Assembly (NCBI GenBank): GCA_964623915.1
Contig: CAZUVQ010000030.1
Span: 1-17,252 of the forward strand
Origin: CAZUVQ01 sp964623915
Lineage (GTDB): Bacteria; Bacillota; Clostridia; UMGS1883; UMGS1540
Reading direction: 5' to 3'
DNA length: 17,252 nucleotides
Position 1 is the first letter of the stretch, and each line of letters opens with the position of its first letter. Of this stretch, positions 7,605 to 14,877 are shown one piece after another. The notes below the pieces were generated by a model that did not search any database, had not been told where the DNA came from, and saw only the letters and a program-made list of their open reading frames with translations. Both the position numbers and the translations under genes were made by a program.

Positions 7605-8578
7605 GCAATAAGAACTGGCTGCGTGTCAGCATTTACACAACCCCTGATGGCATTGAGCCCTTGTACGGGGCAATACTCAGCATTGGAATTGAAGGCGTTG
7701 AAATATGTGATGAGGGCGATTTTCTAATTTTCCTCGAAAACAACCGCTCAAGGTGGGATTATGTTGACGATGAGGTTATGAATGAAAAAAAGGTCCCCAC
7801 TCATTTGAATGTTTTTCTCCGTGATGATGAAACGGGAGGGCAGCAGCTTGCATGCCTTCGTGACTGTCTTGAAAACCTTAAAAACAGAGAAATAGGGGTT
7901 GACATGGGTTCTCTTGAGTTAAGGTTTCAAGACATCCCTGAGGACTTGTGGTTTGAAAAATGGAAAAAATATTATCAGCCGATTAATATAGGCGAGGGTA
8001 TTCTGATAGTGCCCGAATGGCTTGAAAACCCGCATACAGACAGAAACATTTTAAAAATCAATCCGGGAATGCTTTTTGGAACGGGAAGCCACAACACAAC
8101 AAGATTGTGCATGGAAATCCTTGAAAAAACAATTAAAAATGGTGATGAAGTGCTGGATATTGGTTGCGGGAGTGGAATATTATCCATTTTATCACTGCTT
8201 TTGGGGGCATCTTTTGCCGCTGCTGTTGATATTGACCCTGCCGCAACACATATAGCATACGAAAACGCCGCATTAAACGGTATCGGGAAGGATACTTATT
8301 GCGTCACATCCGGCAATATTCTTGAAGGTGCCCCCTTTGAAAACACTGATGGCAACAGGAAGTATGATATAGTTGTTGCAAACATTGTGGCGGACGTGAT
8401 TATTCCTCTTTCATCAATAGCACCGCGATATATGAAGGACGGAGCAAAGTTTTTATGCTCGGGGATAATTGAAAATCGTGAGGGCGATGTTTCAGAAGCT
8501 CTTATCAATAACGGGTTTAACATCTTAGAAAAGAATAAAGACGGTGACTGGTTCGCAATTATTTGCGAAAGGAAATAG
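7601..8578 (+). CDS. prmA: Ribosomal protein L11 methyltransferase
   Basis: PrmA methylates ribosomal protein L11 using S-adenosylmethionine. This 325-aa protein has an N-terminal alpha/beta domain that binds L11 (about 1-120), then the family-specific FGTGSH motif (159-164). The class I SAM-binding glycine motif is VLDIGCGSGILS (184-195), followed by the acidic VDIDP (209-213) and the NPPY-equivalent VANIVADVI. Length and motif order are normal for the family. It starts at the ATG overlapping the stop of the 38-aa gene, with a weak AAAGG at 7585-7589, consistent with coupled translation. The next gene starts 7 nt downstream, and the RsmE ribosome binding site overlaps this stop codon. A prmA-rsmE pairing is common in Bacillota, which supports both calls. 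Confidence 0.95.
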   Translation: MSNKNWLRVSIYTTPDGIEPLYGAILSIGIEGVEICDEGDFLIFLENNRSRWDYVDDEVMNEKKVPTHLNVFLRDDETGGQQLACLRDCLENLKNREIGVDMGSLELRFQDIPEDLWFEKWKKYYQPINIGEGILIVPEWLENPHTDRNILKINPGMLFGTGSHNTTRLCMEILEKTIKNGDEVLDIGCGSGILSILSLLLGASFAAAVDIDPAATHIAYENAALNGIGKDTYCVTSGNILEGAPFENTDGNRKYDIVVANIVADVIIPLSSIAPRYMKDGAKFLCSGIIENREGDVSEALINNGFNILEKNKDGDWFAIICERK

Positions 8579-8585
8579 GTGGATT

Positions 8586-9299
8586 ATGGCAAGGTTTTTT
8601 GCACCTTTAGAAAATATAGGCGAAAAAATGAGAATAACGGGCGAGGACGTTTTGCATATAGGAAAAGCTTTGCGAATGCGGCCGGGTGATGTGCTTACTG
8701 TGTGCGACGGTGAAGAAACGGACTATGAGTGCGTTATTGAGGATATATCAAAAAAAGAGATTTTATGCAAAATAACCTCTCAACACGAAAACATAAATGA
8801 GCCTGCCGCTGAGATAATTCTTTTTCAGGGAATACCAAAGGGAGCGAAGATGGAGCTTGTTATTCAAAAATGCGTTGAGATTGGTGTAACACGCTTTGTC
8901 CCTTTTATTAGCGAGAGGACAGTTGCAAAAAGTTTTGGGAAAAATGAAAGATGGAATAAAATTTCTCTTGAAGCGGCAAAGCAGTCGGGAAGAGGGATAA
9001 TACCAATTGTGGAAGAACCCAAAACATTTGAGCAAGCGGTTTTGCAGCTTATGGAGCTTGACCTTCCGATACTTGCATATGAAGAAGAAAAAGAATTTAC
9101 CCTAAAGAAAGCCTTGAGAGGGAAAAACCCTAAAAAAATTGGTATTATGATAGGACCTGAAGGCGGAATTGATAAGAGAGAGGCAACTCTTGCAAGGGAT
9201 AAAGGAATTAATGTTGTAACATTGGGCAATAGAATACTTCGCACCGAAACAGCCGGAATGGTAGTTGCATCTGATATTATTTACGAATATAATTTATAA
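8586..9299 (+). CDS. rsmE: 16S rRNA m3U1498 methyltransferase
   Basis: RsmE methylates N3 of U1498 in helix 44 of 16S rRNA, using SAM bound in a SPOUT trefoil knot. The start MARFFAP (ATG 8586) is preferred over an in-frame ATG at 8544 because AGGTGG lies at 8577-8582 and RsmE proteins typically begin this way. This gives 237 residues, the usual size. A PUA-like N-terminal domain is followed by the SPOUT domain. The knot motifs are IGPEGG (189-194) and LGNRILRTETA (213-223). It is cotranscribed with prmA from the 7431 promoter, and both products modify the translation machinery. No terminator is visible after it; the next promoter begins within 16 nt. Confidence 0.95.
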   Translation: MARFFAPLENIGEKMRITGEDVLHIGKALRMRPGDVLTVCDGEETDYECVIEDISKKEILCKITSQHENINEPAAEIILFQGIPKGAKMELVIQKCVEIGVTRFVPFISERTVAKSFGKNERWNKISLEAAKQSGRGIIPIVEEPKTFEQAVLQLMELDLPILAYEEEKEFTLKKALRGKNPKKIGIMIGPEGGIDKREATLARDKGINVVTLGNRILRTETAGMVVASDIIYEYNL

Positions 9300-9314
9300 A
9301 TTTCTAAAAAACTA

Positions 9315-9343
9315 TTGACTTTATCGTGGTAAAGTGGTAATAT
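9315..9343 (+). promoter_or_regulatory. Sigma-A promoter of the amino-acid ABC transporter operon
   Basis: TTGACT (9315-9320) and TAATAT (9338-9343) are separated by 17 nt. TGG immediately before the -10 provides an extended -10 element. Transcription would start near 9350, giving a leader of about 38 nt with AAGGAG at 9372-9377. The leader is too short for a riboswitch or T-box. Confidence 0.8.
9318..9335 (+). promoter_or_regulatory. Operator-like inverted repeat inside the transporter promoter
   Basis: ACTTTA and TAAAGT form perfect 6-bp arms around TCGTGG. They overlap the end of the -35 box and fill most of the spacer, so a bound dimer would block RNA polymerase. The 7-mer GTGGTAA is also directly repeated (9326-9332 and 9334-9340). 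Position and symmetry suggest a repressor site. An Rrf2/CymR-type cysteine- or sulfur-responsive regulator is one guess, from general form only. No regulator gene is adjacent. Confidence 0.5.
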
Positions 9344-9387
9344 ACAAAAGGAAACACAAATCATATATTTTAAGGAGAGTTTTTTAA

Positions 9388-10212
9388 ATGAAAAAGTTTT
9401 TAACAATTTTACTTGCAACTGTTTTGATTTTCACTCTTTGTGCTTGCACACAGACAGAACCTGCTGAAGAAACAGGAGCCCAAACAGAAGCATCAGATTG
9501 GGATTACATATCAGAAAACGGCAAGCTTGTAATCGGTTATACTGATTATGCGCCGATGAACTACCTGGACGAAAAGAGTGCTTTAATTGGTTTTGACACG
9601 GAATTTGCTCAGGCTGTCTGTGAAAAGCTTGGTGTGGAACCTGATTTTGTAGAAATTAACTGGGACACAAAAGAAGTTGAGCTCAATGCGAAAAATATTG
9701 ACTGTATATGGAACGGTTTTACAATCAATGATGAAAGAGAAGCAAACCTTGATTTTACAAAACCTTATATAAAAAATAAACAGGTTATTGTTATCAAAAA
9801 GGATAAAGCTGATGATTATAAAGATACCGCAAGCCTTGTGGGCGCAAATCTTGTTGCTGAAACGGCTTCGGCAGGTGCTGATGCTATAGCGGCTGAAGAA
9901 AACCTTTCAAAGGCAACTTTTGTAGCGGTTACAAAACAGACAGATGCACTGCTTGAGGTTAAATCAGGCACAGCTGATGCAGCAGTTCTTGACTATACGC
10001 TTGCTTATGCCATGGTTGGTGAAGGTACAGATTATAAAGACCTTATGATGATTGAAGAAGTTGAGCTTGGTGTTGAAGAATACGGTATAGGCTTCAGAAC
10101 AGATAGTGATATGGTTGATAAGGTTAATGCTGTTATTGATGAGCTTGCCGCAGACGGTAAAATAGATGAAATAGCTGAAAAATATGACCTTTCTGCGATA
10201 ATTATTAAATAA
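9388..10212 (+). CDS. Amino-acid ABC transporter substrate-binding lipoprotein
   Basis: An extracytoplasmic solute-binding protein of the polar amino-acid family (SBP_bac_3). It delivers its ligand to the permease encoded next. The first 20 residues are a lipoprotein signal (MKK, a hydrophobic stretch, lipobox LCAC with Cys20 as the lipidated residue), so it would be tethered to the outer face of the membrane. A short Glu/Thr-rich linker precedes the binding fold (about 40-274). The hinge-region motif FTINDER (111-117) carries the arginine (Arg117) that in HisJ/GlnH-type proteins contacts the ligand alpha-carboxylate, and DFTKPY follows. This supports an amino acid rather than a sugar or peptide. 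The specific ligand (cystine, glutamine, other) cannot be read from sequence. The 274-aa length is normal. Confidence 0.93.
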   Translation: MKKFLTILLATVLIFTLCACTQTEPAEETGAQTEASDWDYISENGKLVIGYTDYAPMNYLDEKSALIGFDTEFAQAVCEKLGVEPDFVEINWDTKEVELNAKNIDCIWNGFTINDEREANLDFTKPYIKNKQVIVIKKDKADDYKDTASLVGANLVAETASAGADAIAAEENLSKATFVAVTKQTDALLEVKSGTADAAVLDYTLAYAMVGEGTDYKDLMMIEEVELGVEEYGIGFRTDSDMVDKVNAVIDELAADGKIDEIAEKYDLSAIIIK

Positions 10213-10235
10213 TAATTCTATAAGTTACATATTCA

Positions 10236-10272
10236 GATACAGGCAGTAGGCGATAGCCTCCTGCCTTGTGTC
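10236..10272 (+). promoter_or_regulatory. Intercistronic hairpin between binding protein and permease
   Basis: AGGCAGTAGGC (10241-10251) pairs with GCCTCCTGCCT (10256-10266) around a GATA loop with one T/C mismatch. GATAC (10236-10240) extends the stem with GTGTC (10268-10272), with one bulged T and one G-U pair. No T-tract follows, so it is not a clean terminator. It lies just upstream of the permease ribosome binding site. Such structures often protect the upstream message or limit read-through, allowing more binding protein than permease. Confidence 0.6.
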
Positions 10273-10293
10273 TTTAAAAGAAAGGTTTTACAA

Positions 10294-10941
10294 ATGAGTT
10301 TAATGGAAGTAACCCGCACTTTATTAGGTGGTTTTTATACGACATTTCAGGTTTTTATTATAACGCTCCTGCTATCTCTTCCGCTGGGGCTTATTATTAC
10401 GTTCGGCTCGATGAGTAAGATAAAACCTTTAAAATGGCTTGTTAAAACAGTTGTTTGGGTAATTCGGGGAACACCTTTGATGCTTCAGGTAATAGTAGTA
10501 TTTTACGGGCCGGGGCTTTTGTGGAGTATAAGTGCACTGCCAAGGCTTTCAGCTGTTTTTATTGCATTTGTAATTAACTATGCGGCATATTTTTCCGAGA
10601 TATTTCGTGGTGGTATAGAATCCATATCAAAAGGGCAGTACGAGGCAGGGCAGGTGCTCGGCATGACAAAGACACAGGTATTCTTTAGAATAGTTTTGTT
10701 ACAGGTAATAAAAAGAGTTGTCCCGCCGCTTGGAAATGAAATTATAACCCTTGTTAAGGATACTTCTCTTGCAAGAATAATTGCTGTAAAGGAAATAATA
10801 ATGGTTGCACAGAATTTTATTTCATCAAAGGCTCTTATTTGGCCACTGTTTTATTCCGGACTATTCTACCTTGTATTTTGCGGTATCCTTACAATTCTGT
10901 TCGGGTATATAGAGAAAAAATTAAACTATTACAGAGGTTGA
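10294..10941 (+). CDS. Amino-acid ABC transporter permease
   Basis: A 215-aa integral membrane protein of the HisM/GlnP-type family (His/Glu/Gln/Arg/opine TRAP-like permeases). Hydrophobic segments at about 13-38, 50-72, 85-101, 160-175 and 183-206 suggest five membrane spans. The cytoplasmic EAA loop that docks the ATPase is clear: EIFRGGIESISKGQYEAGQ (102-120), then VLGM. The RGTP motif (58-61) is typical of this family. The start is supported by GAAAGG at 10280-10285. It lies 81 nt after the binding protein, across a hairpin, and 2 nt before the ATPase gene. As a single permease gene it would act as a homodimer. Confidence 0.94.
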   Translation: MSLMEVTRTLLGGFYTTFQVFIITLLLSLPLGLIITFGSMSKIKPLKWLVKTVVWVIRGTPLMLQVIVVFYGPGLLWSISALPRLSAVFIAFVINYAAYFSEIFRGGIESISKGQYEAGQVLGMTKTQVFFRIVLLQVIKRVVPPLGNEIITLVKDTSLARIIAVKEIIMVAQNFISSKALIWPLFYSGLFYLVFCGILTILFGYIEKKLNYYRG

Positions 10942-10943
10942 TT

Positions 10944-11489
10944 ATGGCTATTTTAGAAGTTAAAAAATTATATAAAAGCTTTGGAAAAACTGATGTTTTA
11001 AAGGGAATTGATTTTTCTATGGAGCAGGGTGAGGTTGTGGCGGTAATAGGTTCATCCGGTGGCGGAAAAACTACATTTCTGCGCTGTACTAATTTTCTTG
11101 AAACAGCGGACACGGGACAAATTTTTGTTGACGGAGAGCTTGTGTTTGATGCCGAAACGTTTAAAAATATGAACCCCAAAGAAATCCGTGAAAAACAGCT
11201 AAATTTCGGGCTTGTTTTTCAGCAGTTTAACTTGTTTCCCCAGTATAATGTTCTTGAAAACATTGTGCTTGCNNNNNNNNNNNNNNNNNNNNNNNNNNNN
11301 NNNNNNNNNNNNNNNNNNNNNNNNNNNNNNNNNNNNNNNNNNNNNNNNNNNNNNNNNNNNNNNNNNNNNNNNGACAGAATTGTTTTTATTGACGATGGTG
11401 TTATAGTTGAAGACGGTACACCCGAATATGTTTTAGACGAATCGCAAAACCCTCGTATCCGCACATTTTTAAGCAAACTTGAGGACTGA
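10944..11489 (+). CDS. Amino-acid ABC transporter ATPase, interrupted by an assembly gap
   Basis: This is the GlnQ/HisP-type ATPase powering the transporter. The start MAILEVKKLYKSFG (ATG 10944, AGAGG at 10933-10937) is preferred over upstream in-frame ATGs inside the permease gene. Visible are Walker A GSSGGGKT (36-43), FLRC and the Q-loop VFQQFNLFP, then 100 Ns, then the C-terminal piece beginning DRIVFIDDGVIVEDG. The signature LSGGQ, Walker B, D-loop and switch His all fall in the unsequenced part. Compared with E. coli GlnQ, about 100 residues (about 300 nt) should lie there, but 100 Ns span only about 33 codons, so the gap length is a placeholder. The frame matches across it, which by chance happens one time in three. 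The gene is probably intact in the organism. Confidence 0.9.
   Translation: MAILEVKKLYKSFGKTDVLKGIDFSMEQGEVVAVIGSSGGGKTTFLRCTNFLETADTGQIFVDGELVFDAETFKNMNPKEIREKQLNFGLVFQQFNLFPQYNVLENIVLXXXXXXXXXXXXXXXXXXXXXXXXXXXXXXXXXXDRIVFIDDGVIVEDGTPEYVLDESQNPRIRTFLSKLED
11273..11372. other. Assembly gap of 100 N
   Basis: Exactly 100 unresolved bases lie inside the ABC ATPase gene. A round 100 is a common scaffolding placeholder for unknown length. Family comparison suggests about 300 nt of coding sequence are really missing, so downstream coordinates are probably offset from the true chromosome. Confidence 0.97.
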
Positions 11490-11492
11490 AAA

Positions 11493-12848
11493 ATGGACTA
11501 TATTAAAAAAGTTTCTAAATATTTTACGAAAAAGCCGCTTGCGCTAATTAATACCTTCGGTTGTCAGCAAAACGAAAACGATAGCGATAAAATAGCCGGG
11601 CTTTTGTCAGAAATGGGTTATGGCTTTACAGATTCTGCTAATGATGCTGATTTAGTTGTTTTCAACACATGTTCCATAAGAGAAAATGCAGAAAAAAAAG
11701 TATTCGGCAAGCTTGGTGCCCTAAAGCCCATTAAGGAGATCCGCCCCTCGTTGGTAATAGCCTTATGTGGCTGTATGGCTAATGAGGAGCATGTTAAAAA
11801 AAGAATTAAATCCACCTTCAAGCAAGTTGATATTGTTTTTGGTACAAATTCAATCCATCGCTTTCCGGAGTATTTGTATAACACTCTTTGTACAAAAATG
11901 CGCTTATTGGAGTTTGAGGAGGATATGCTGATTCACGAGGGTCTGCCCACCCACTATAGCAGTAAAATAAAGGCAGGCGTTCCCATCATGTACGGCTGTA
12001 ATAATTTTTGTGCATATTGCATAGTGCCTTATGTACGGGGAAGGGAACGAAGCAGAGGGGAATCTGATATAATAAAAGAAGTACAGGCGTTATATGAAAA
12101 AGGTTTTCAGGAGGTTATTCTGCTTGGACAGAACGTAAATTCTTATGGCGGCGGCGGTGATAATTTTGCCGGTTTACTGGAAAAAGTAAGCGATACAAAA
12201 ATTCCGCGCATAAGGTTTATGACATCGCACCCGAAGGATATATCAGACAGCGTATTGCGTGTTATGGCAGAAAGAGAAAATATTTGTAAAAGCCTTCACC
12301 TTCCACTGCAGGCGGGCAGCGATAAGATTTTATTGGCTATGAACAGAAAATATACGCGAGAAAAATACCTTTCGATTGTAAGCAAAGCAAGGGAATTAAT
12401 GCCGGATATCGTGATTACAACTGATATTATAGTTGGTTTCCCCGGTGAAACAAATGAGGATTTTGATAAAACTCTTGAAGTAATAAAAACTGTTCGCTAT
12501 GATATGATATATTCTTTTATTTTCTCAAAAAGAAAGGGAACACCTGCTGAAAAAATGGAGGATGTACTTTCAGAGCAAGAGAAGAAAGCAAACTTTGACC
12601 GCCTAATTGAGGTTCAAAACGAGATATCTCTTGAAAAAAATCAAAAGCTTTTGAACAGAGTTGTTTCTGTTTTGGCAGAAGGGAAAAGCAAGACACGGTC
12701 AGATATTTTAACAGGCAGGACAGAGGGCGGTAAAATTGTAAATTTTAAAGCCGAAAACTCTGTTATCGGGAAAATTGTAGATGTAAAAATCACAGATGTC
12801 GGCACATTTAATATGAGCGGAGTTCATATTAAAGATTGTTTTCAATAA
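11493..12848 (+). CDS. miaB: tRNA-2-methylthio-N6-isopentenyladenosine synthase
   Basis: MiaB is a radical-SAM methylthiotransferase that adds the 2-methylthio group to i6A37 of tRNAs reading UNN codons. The 451-aa protein has the three MTTase domains. The N-terminal UPF0004 domain holds the auxiliary-cluster cysteines in TFGCQQNEND (Cys24), NTCSIREN (Cys60) and CGCMAN (Cys94). The radical-SAM core has GCNNFCAYC (Cys169/173/176) and then VRGRERSR. A C-terminal TRAM domain (about 385-450) binds RNA. CSIRENAE and RGRERSR favour MiaB over RimO or MtaB. It starts 3 nt after the ATPase stop, with GAGG at 11481-11484 inside the ATPase gene, so it is probably transcribed with the transporter. The bidirectional terminator follows 18 nt after the stop codon. 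No functional link to amino-acid uptake is evident. Confidence 0.95.
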   Translation: MDYIKKVSKYFTKKPLALINTFGCQQNENDSDKIAGLLSEMGYGFTDSANDADLVVFNTCSIRENAEKKVFGKLGALKPIKEIRPSLVIALCGCMANEEHVKKRIKSTFKQVDIVFGTNSIHRFPEYLYNTLCTKMRLLEFEEDMLIHEGLPTHYSSKIKAGVPIMYGCNNFCAYCIVPYVRGRERSRGESDIIKEVQALYEKGFQEVILLGQNVNSYGGGGDNFAGLLEKVSDTKIPRIRFMTSHPKDISDSVLRVMAERENICKSLHLPLQAGSDKILLAMNRKYTREKYLSIVSKARELMPDIVITTDIIVGFPGETNEDFDKTLEVIKTVRYDMIYSFIFSKRKGTPAEKMEDVLSEQEKKANFDRLIEVQNEISLEKNQKLLNRVVSVLAEGKSKTRSDILTGRTEGGKIVNFKAENSVIGKIVDVKITDVGTFNMSGVHIKDCFQ

Positions 12849-12866
12849 AACATAGGCAACAAGCAT

Positions 12867-12913
12867 AAAAAAGGCACACAATATAAATGAAACTTATATT
12901 GTGTGCCTTTTTT
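12867..12913 (+). terminator. Bidirectional intrinsic terminator
   Basis: A perfect 20-bp stem (12867-12886 with 12894-12913) encloses a 7-nt loop. Its core is GGCACACAATATAA, and its base is six A-T pairs, giving a run of six U at the 3' side on either strand. It lies 18 nt after miaB and 9 nt past the stop of the minus-strand ATPase gene, so it ends both convergent transcripts. Confidence 0.93.
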
Positions 12914-12922
12914 AAATTTTAA

Positions 12923-14035
12923 TTAGCTATTTAGTATAGCCAATTCAGTTTCTTTATCAAATAGGTGGAATTTGTTTCCATCAAAAGCAATTTTGATTTT
13001 GTCACCGGTTTTTGAAGTAGTTCTTGGGTCAACACGAGCAACGAACTGCTTATCTTCAACTTTAAGGTAAAGATTTGTTTCAGCACCCATCATTTCTGTT
13101 AACTCGACCTCAGATTGGATAGTTGTATCAGGATTAGCTGCAATATAACCCTCATTATCATAAACATCTTCAGGACGAATTCCTAAAACTACAGGTTTAC
13201 CAATATGGCTCTTATCAATCCTTGCAGCTTTTCCTTCGGGAAGATATACCTTATACTGACCGAATGTCAAAGAAAGCCTGCCACCTTCTTCATTAAGATT
13301 AGCATCAATAAGATTCATCTGAGGAGAGCCAATAAAACCTGCAACAAATACATTTACAGGGTTATCATAAAGCATCTGCGGGCTTGCTACCTGCTGGATA
13401 ATACCATCTTTCATAACAACAATACGTGAACCCATTGTCATAGCCTCTGTCTGGTCATGTGTTACGTATATAAATGTTGTCTGAAGCCTTTTGTGGAGTT
13501 TACCTATTTCTGTTCTCATCTGAACACGAAGTTTAGCATCCAGATTAGACAGAGGTTCATCCATAAGGAATACCTTAGGCTCACGAACGATAGCACGGCC
13601 GAGGGCAACCCTCTGACGTTGACCGCCCGATAAAGCTTTTGGTTTTCTGTCTAAAAGATGGTCAATACCGAGAACTTCTGCTGCTTCCTGAACTCTTCTC
13701 TTAATTTCATCCTTCGGAGTTTTGCGAAGCTTGAGACCGAATGCCATATTATCATAAACCGTCATATGAGGATAGAGAGCATAGTTCTGGAAAACCATGG
13801 CTATATCTCTGTCCCTTGGAGCAACATCATTAACGAGTTTGTCATCAATATATAATTCGCCTTCTGTAATTTCTTCAAGACCGGCAATCATACGAAGTGT
13901 TGTTGATTTGCCGCAACCTGAAGGACCAACAAGAATTATGAACTCTTTGTCTTCAATTTCAAGATTGAAATCACTGACAGCTACAACGCCGCCGGCATAT
14001 TTCTTTTCAATTCCTCTTAAGCTTAATGTTGACAT
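12923..14035 (-). CDS. ugpC: Carbohydrate ABC transporter ATPase, MsmK/UgpC type, stand-alone
   Basis: This energises CUT1-family sugar or glycerol-3-phosphate importers. The 370-aa protein has a complete nucleotide-binding domain: Walker A GPSGCGKST (37-45), Q-loop Gln83, signature LSGGQ (135-139), Walker B VFLMDEP (155-161), D-loop SNLDAK and switch His193. A C-terminal TOBE/OB region (about 235-370) typical of MalK/MsmK/UgpC follows (for example GIRPEDV at 285-291). No permease or sugar-binding gene is nearby and the gene stands alone. In Bacillota a shared MsmK-like ATPase can serve several sugar transporters encoded elsewhere, and that is the best inference here. GGGGGAT supplies the ribosome binding site. 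The symbol follows common annotation and does not imply a glycerol-3-phosphate substrate. Confidence 0.92.
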   Translation of the reverse strand: MSTLSLRGIEKKYAGGVVAVSDFNLEIEDKEFIILVGPSGCGKSTTLRMIAGLEEITEGELYIDDKLVNDVAPRDRDIAMVFQNYALYPHMTVYDNMAFGLKLRKTPKDEIKRRVQEAAEVLGIDHLLDRKPKALSGGQRQRVALGRAIVREPKVFLMDEPLSNLDAKLRVQMRTEIGKLHKRLQTTFIYVTHDQTEAMTMGSRIVVMKDGIIQQVASPQMLYDNPVNVFVAGFIGSPQMNLIDANLNEEGGRLSLTFGQYKVYLPEGKAARIDKSHIGKPVVLGIRPEDVYDNEGYIAANPDTTIQSEVELTEMMGAETNLYLKVEDKQFVARVDPRTTSKTGDKIKIAFDGNKFHLFDKETELAILNS

Positions 14036-14057
14036 TAATTTATCCCCCTAATTTTTT

Positions 14058-14071
14058 GTTCCAAAAGGAAC
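14058..14071 (-). promoter_or_regulatory. Small inverted repeat in the leader of the sugar ATPase gene
   Basis: GTTCC and GGAAC flank AAAA, 22 nt upstream of the start codon and just before the GGGGG ribosome binding site. It could be a short RNA hairpin or a protein-binding site. The arms are only 5 bp, so chance is quite possible. Confidence 0.3.
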
Positions 14072-14089
14072 CCTGCTAATTTACATAAT

Positions 14090-14095
14090 ATTATA
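14090..14095 (-). promoter_or_regulatory. Possible -10 box for the sugar ATPase gene
   Basis: A perfect TATAAT on the minus strand lies 55 nt upstream of the start codon in A/T-rich DNA. No good -35 box is seen at 16-18 nt, so this promoter call is tentative. The 124-nt gap to the upstream gene is the only place for a promoter serving this gene. Confidence 0.4.
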
Positions 14096-14159
14096 ATAAC
14101 ATATTTTTTGATAAAAGGAAATGATTGAAATACACAAAAAAAGAAAATAATCTTTAGTA

Positions 14160-14870
14160 CTATTGCATAATATTATTCAAAATATTCATTTCTTCAACAT
14201 AAAGTTCGCGAAAATTCCCACTTTTCAAACTATTATCAAGATCCAGTTTGGCAAACTTGATACGCTTAAGATAAAGCACTTGCAAACCAATATCTGCAAA
14301 CATTCTTTTTACCTGATGATTTTTACCCTCGGTTATCATTACTTGGGCAACAGTATTACTGTCTTCTTTCAGCACGGATAGAGTTGAGGGTTTTGTTTTG
14401 TACCCGTCGTCAAGAATAATTCCGTTTTTAAATATTTCTATATGTTTTTTTGTAATTTTGCCGTCAACTGTTGCTTCATAGACTTTTGGAACCTTCTTTG
14501 TTGGCGACAGCAGGTTATGAGCCAGTTTTCCGTCGTTTGTCAGAAGAAGGAGACCTTCCGTATCAATATCAAGCCTTCCGACGGGGAATGGTTCAAACCT
14601 TTTTAACTCCTCCGGCAAAAGGTCAATAACTGTTTTGTGGACGGGGTCAAATGTAGCGCTTATGACGCCTGCCGGCTTGTTCATCATAATATAAATAAAC
14701 TCTCTATAGTAAATTATGTTACCATCAAGCGCTACAATATCTTTTTCGTTTACTAAAAAGCCGCTGTCACGGATAACCATTCCATTAACTGTAACGCGGC
14801 CTTTCAAAATGAAATTTTTTATTTCTTTTCTGCTTGCTGCGGCAAAAGCCGCATACTTATCAAGCCTCAT
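14160..14870 (-). CDS. RsuA/RluB/RluE/RluF-family rRNA pseudouridine synthase
   Basis: It converts a uridine in rRNA to pseudouridine. The 236-aa protein begins with an S4 RNA-binding domain (MRLDKYAAFAAASRK through about residue 45). The catalytic domain holds VGRLDIDTEGLLLLTNDG (97-114), with Asp101 as the expected nucleophile, preceded by MNKPAGVI (63-70). The late motif ITEGKNHQVKRMF is also typical. Length and domain order fit RsuA (16S U516), but RluB- and RluE/F-type members are similar, so the target uridine is not assigned. The ribosome binding site GAGGGA overlaps the stop codon of the XRE-cupin gene upstream, and the gap is 7 nt, so the two form an operon. Confidence 0.91.
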   Translation of the reverse strand: MRLDKYAAFAAASRKEIKNFILKGRVTVNGMVIRDSGFLVNEKDIVALDGNIIYYREFIYIMMNKPAGVISATFDPVHKTVIDLLPEELKRFEPFPVGRLDIDTEGLLLLTNDGKLAHNLLSPTKKVPKVYEATVDGKITKKHIEIFKNGIILDDGYKTKPSTLSVLKEDSNTVAQVMITEGKNHQVKRMFADIGLQVLYLKRIKFAKLDLDNSLKSGNFRELYVEEMNILNNIMQ

Positions 14871-14877
14871 ATTTCCC

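Noticed and set aside
8544..8585. Earlier in-frame start for rsmE within prmA
   Set aside because: RsmE proteins begin near MARFF, and AGGTGG at 8577-8582 fits the ATG at 8586.
9344..9387. Riboswitch or T-box in front of the amino-acid binding protein
   Set aside because: The leader is only about 38 nt from the predicted transcription start and shows no stem structure or T-box bulge.
10839..10943. Upstream start of the ABC ATPase frame inside the permease gene
   Set aside because: The ATPase domain begins MAILEVKKLYKSFG at 10944 with its own AGAGG. The upstream stretch is the permease gene read in another frame.
10944..11489. ABC ATPase as a pseudogene
   Set aside because: The apparent shortness comes from the 100-N gap. 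Both flanking parts are intact and in frame.
14135..14159. Terminator after the pseudouridine synthase gene
   Set aside because: AAAGA/TCTTT arms on the minus strand are only 5 bp with a following T-run. Too weak to call.
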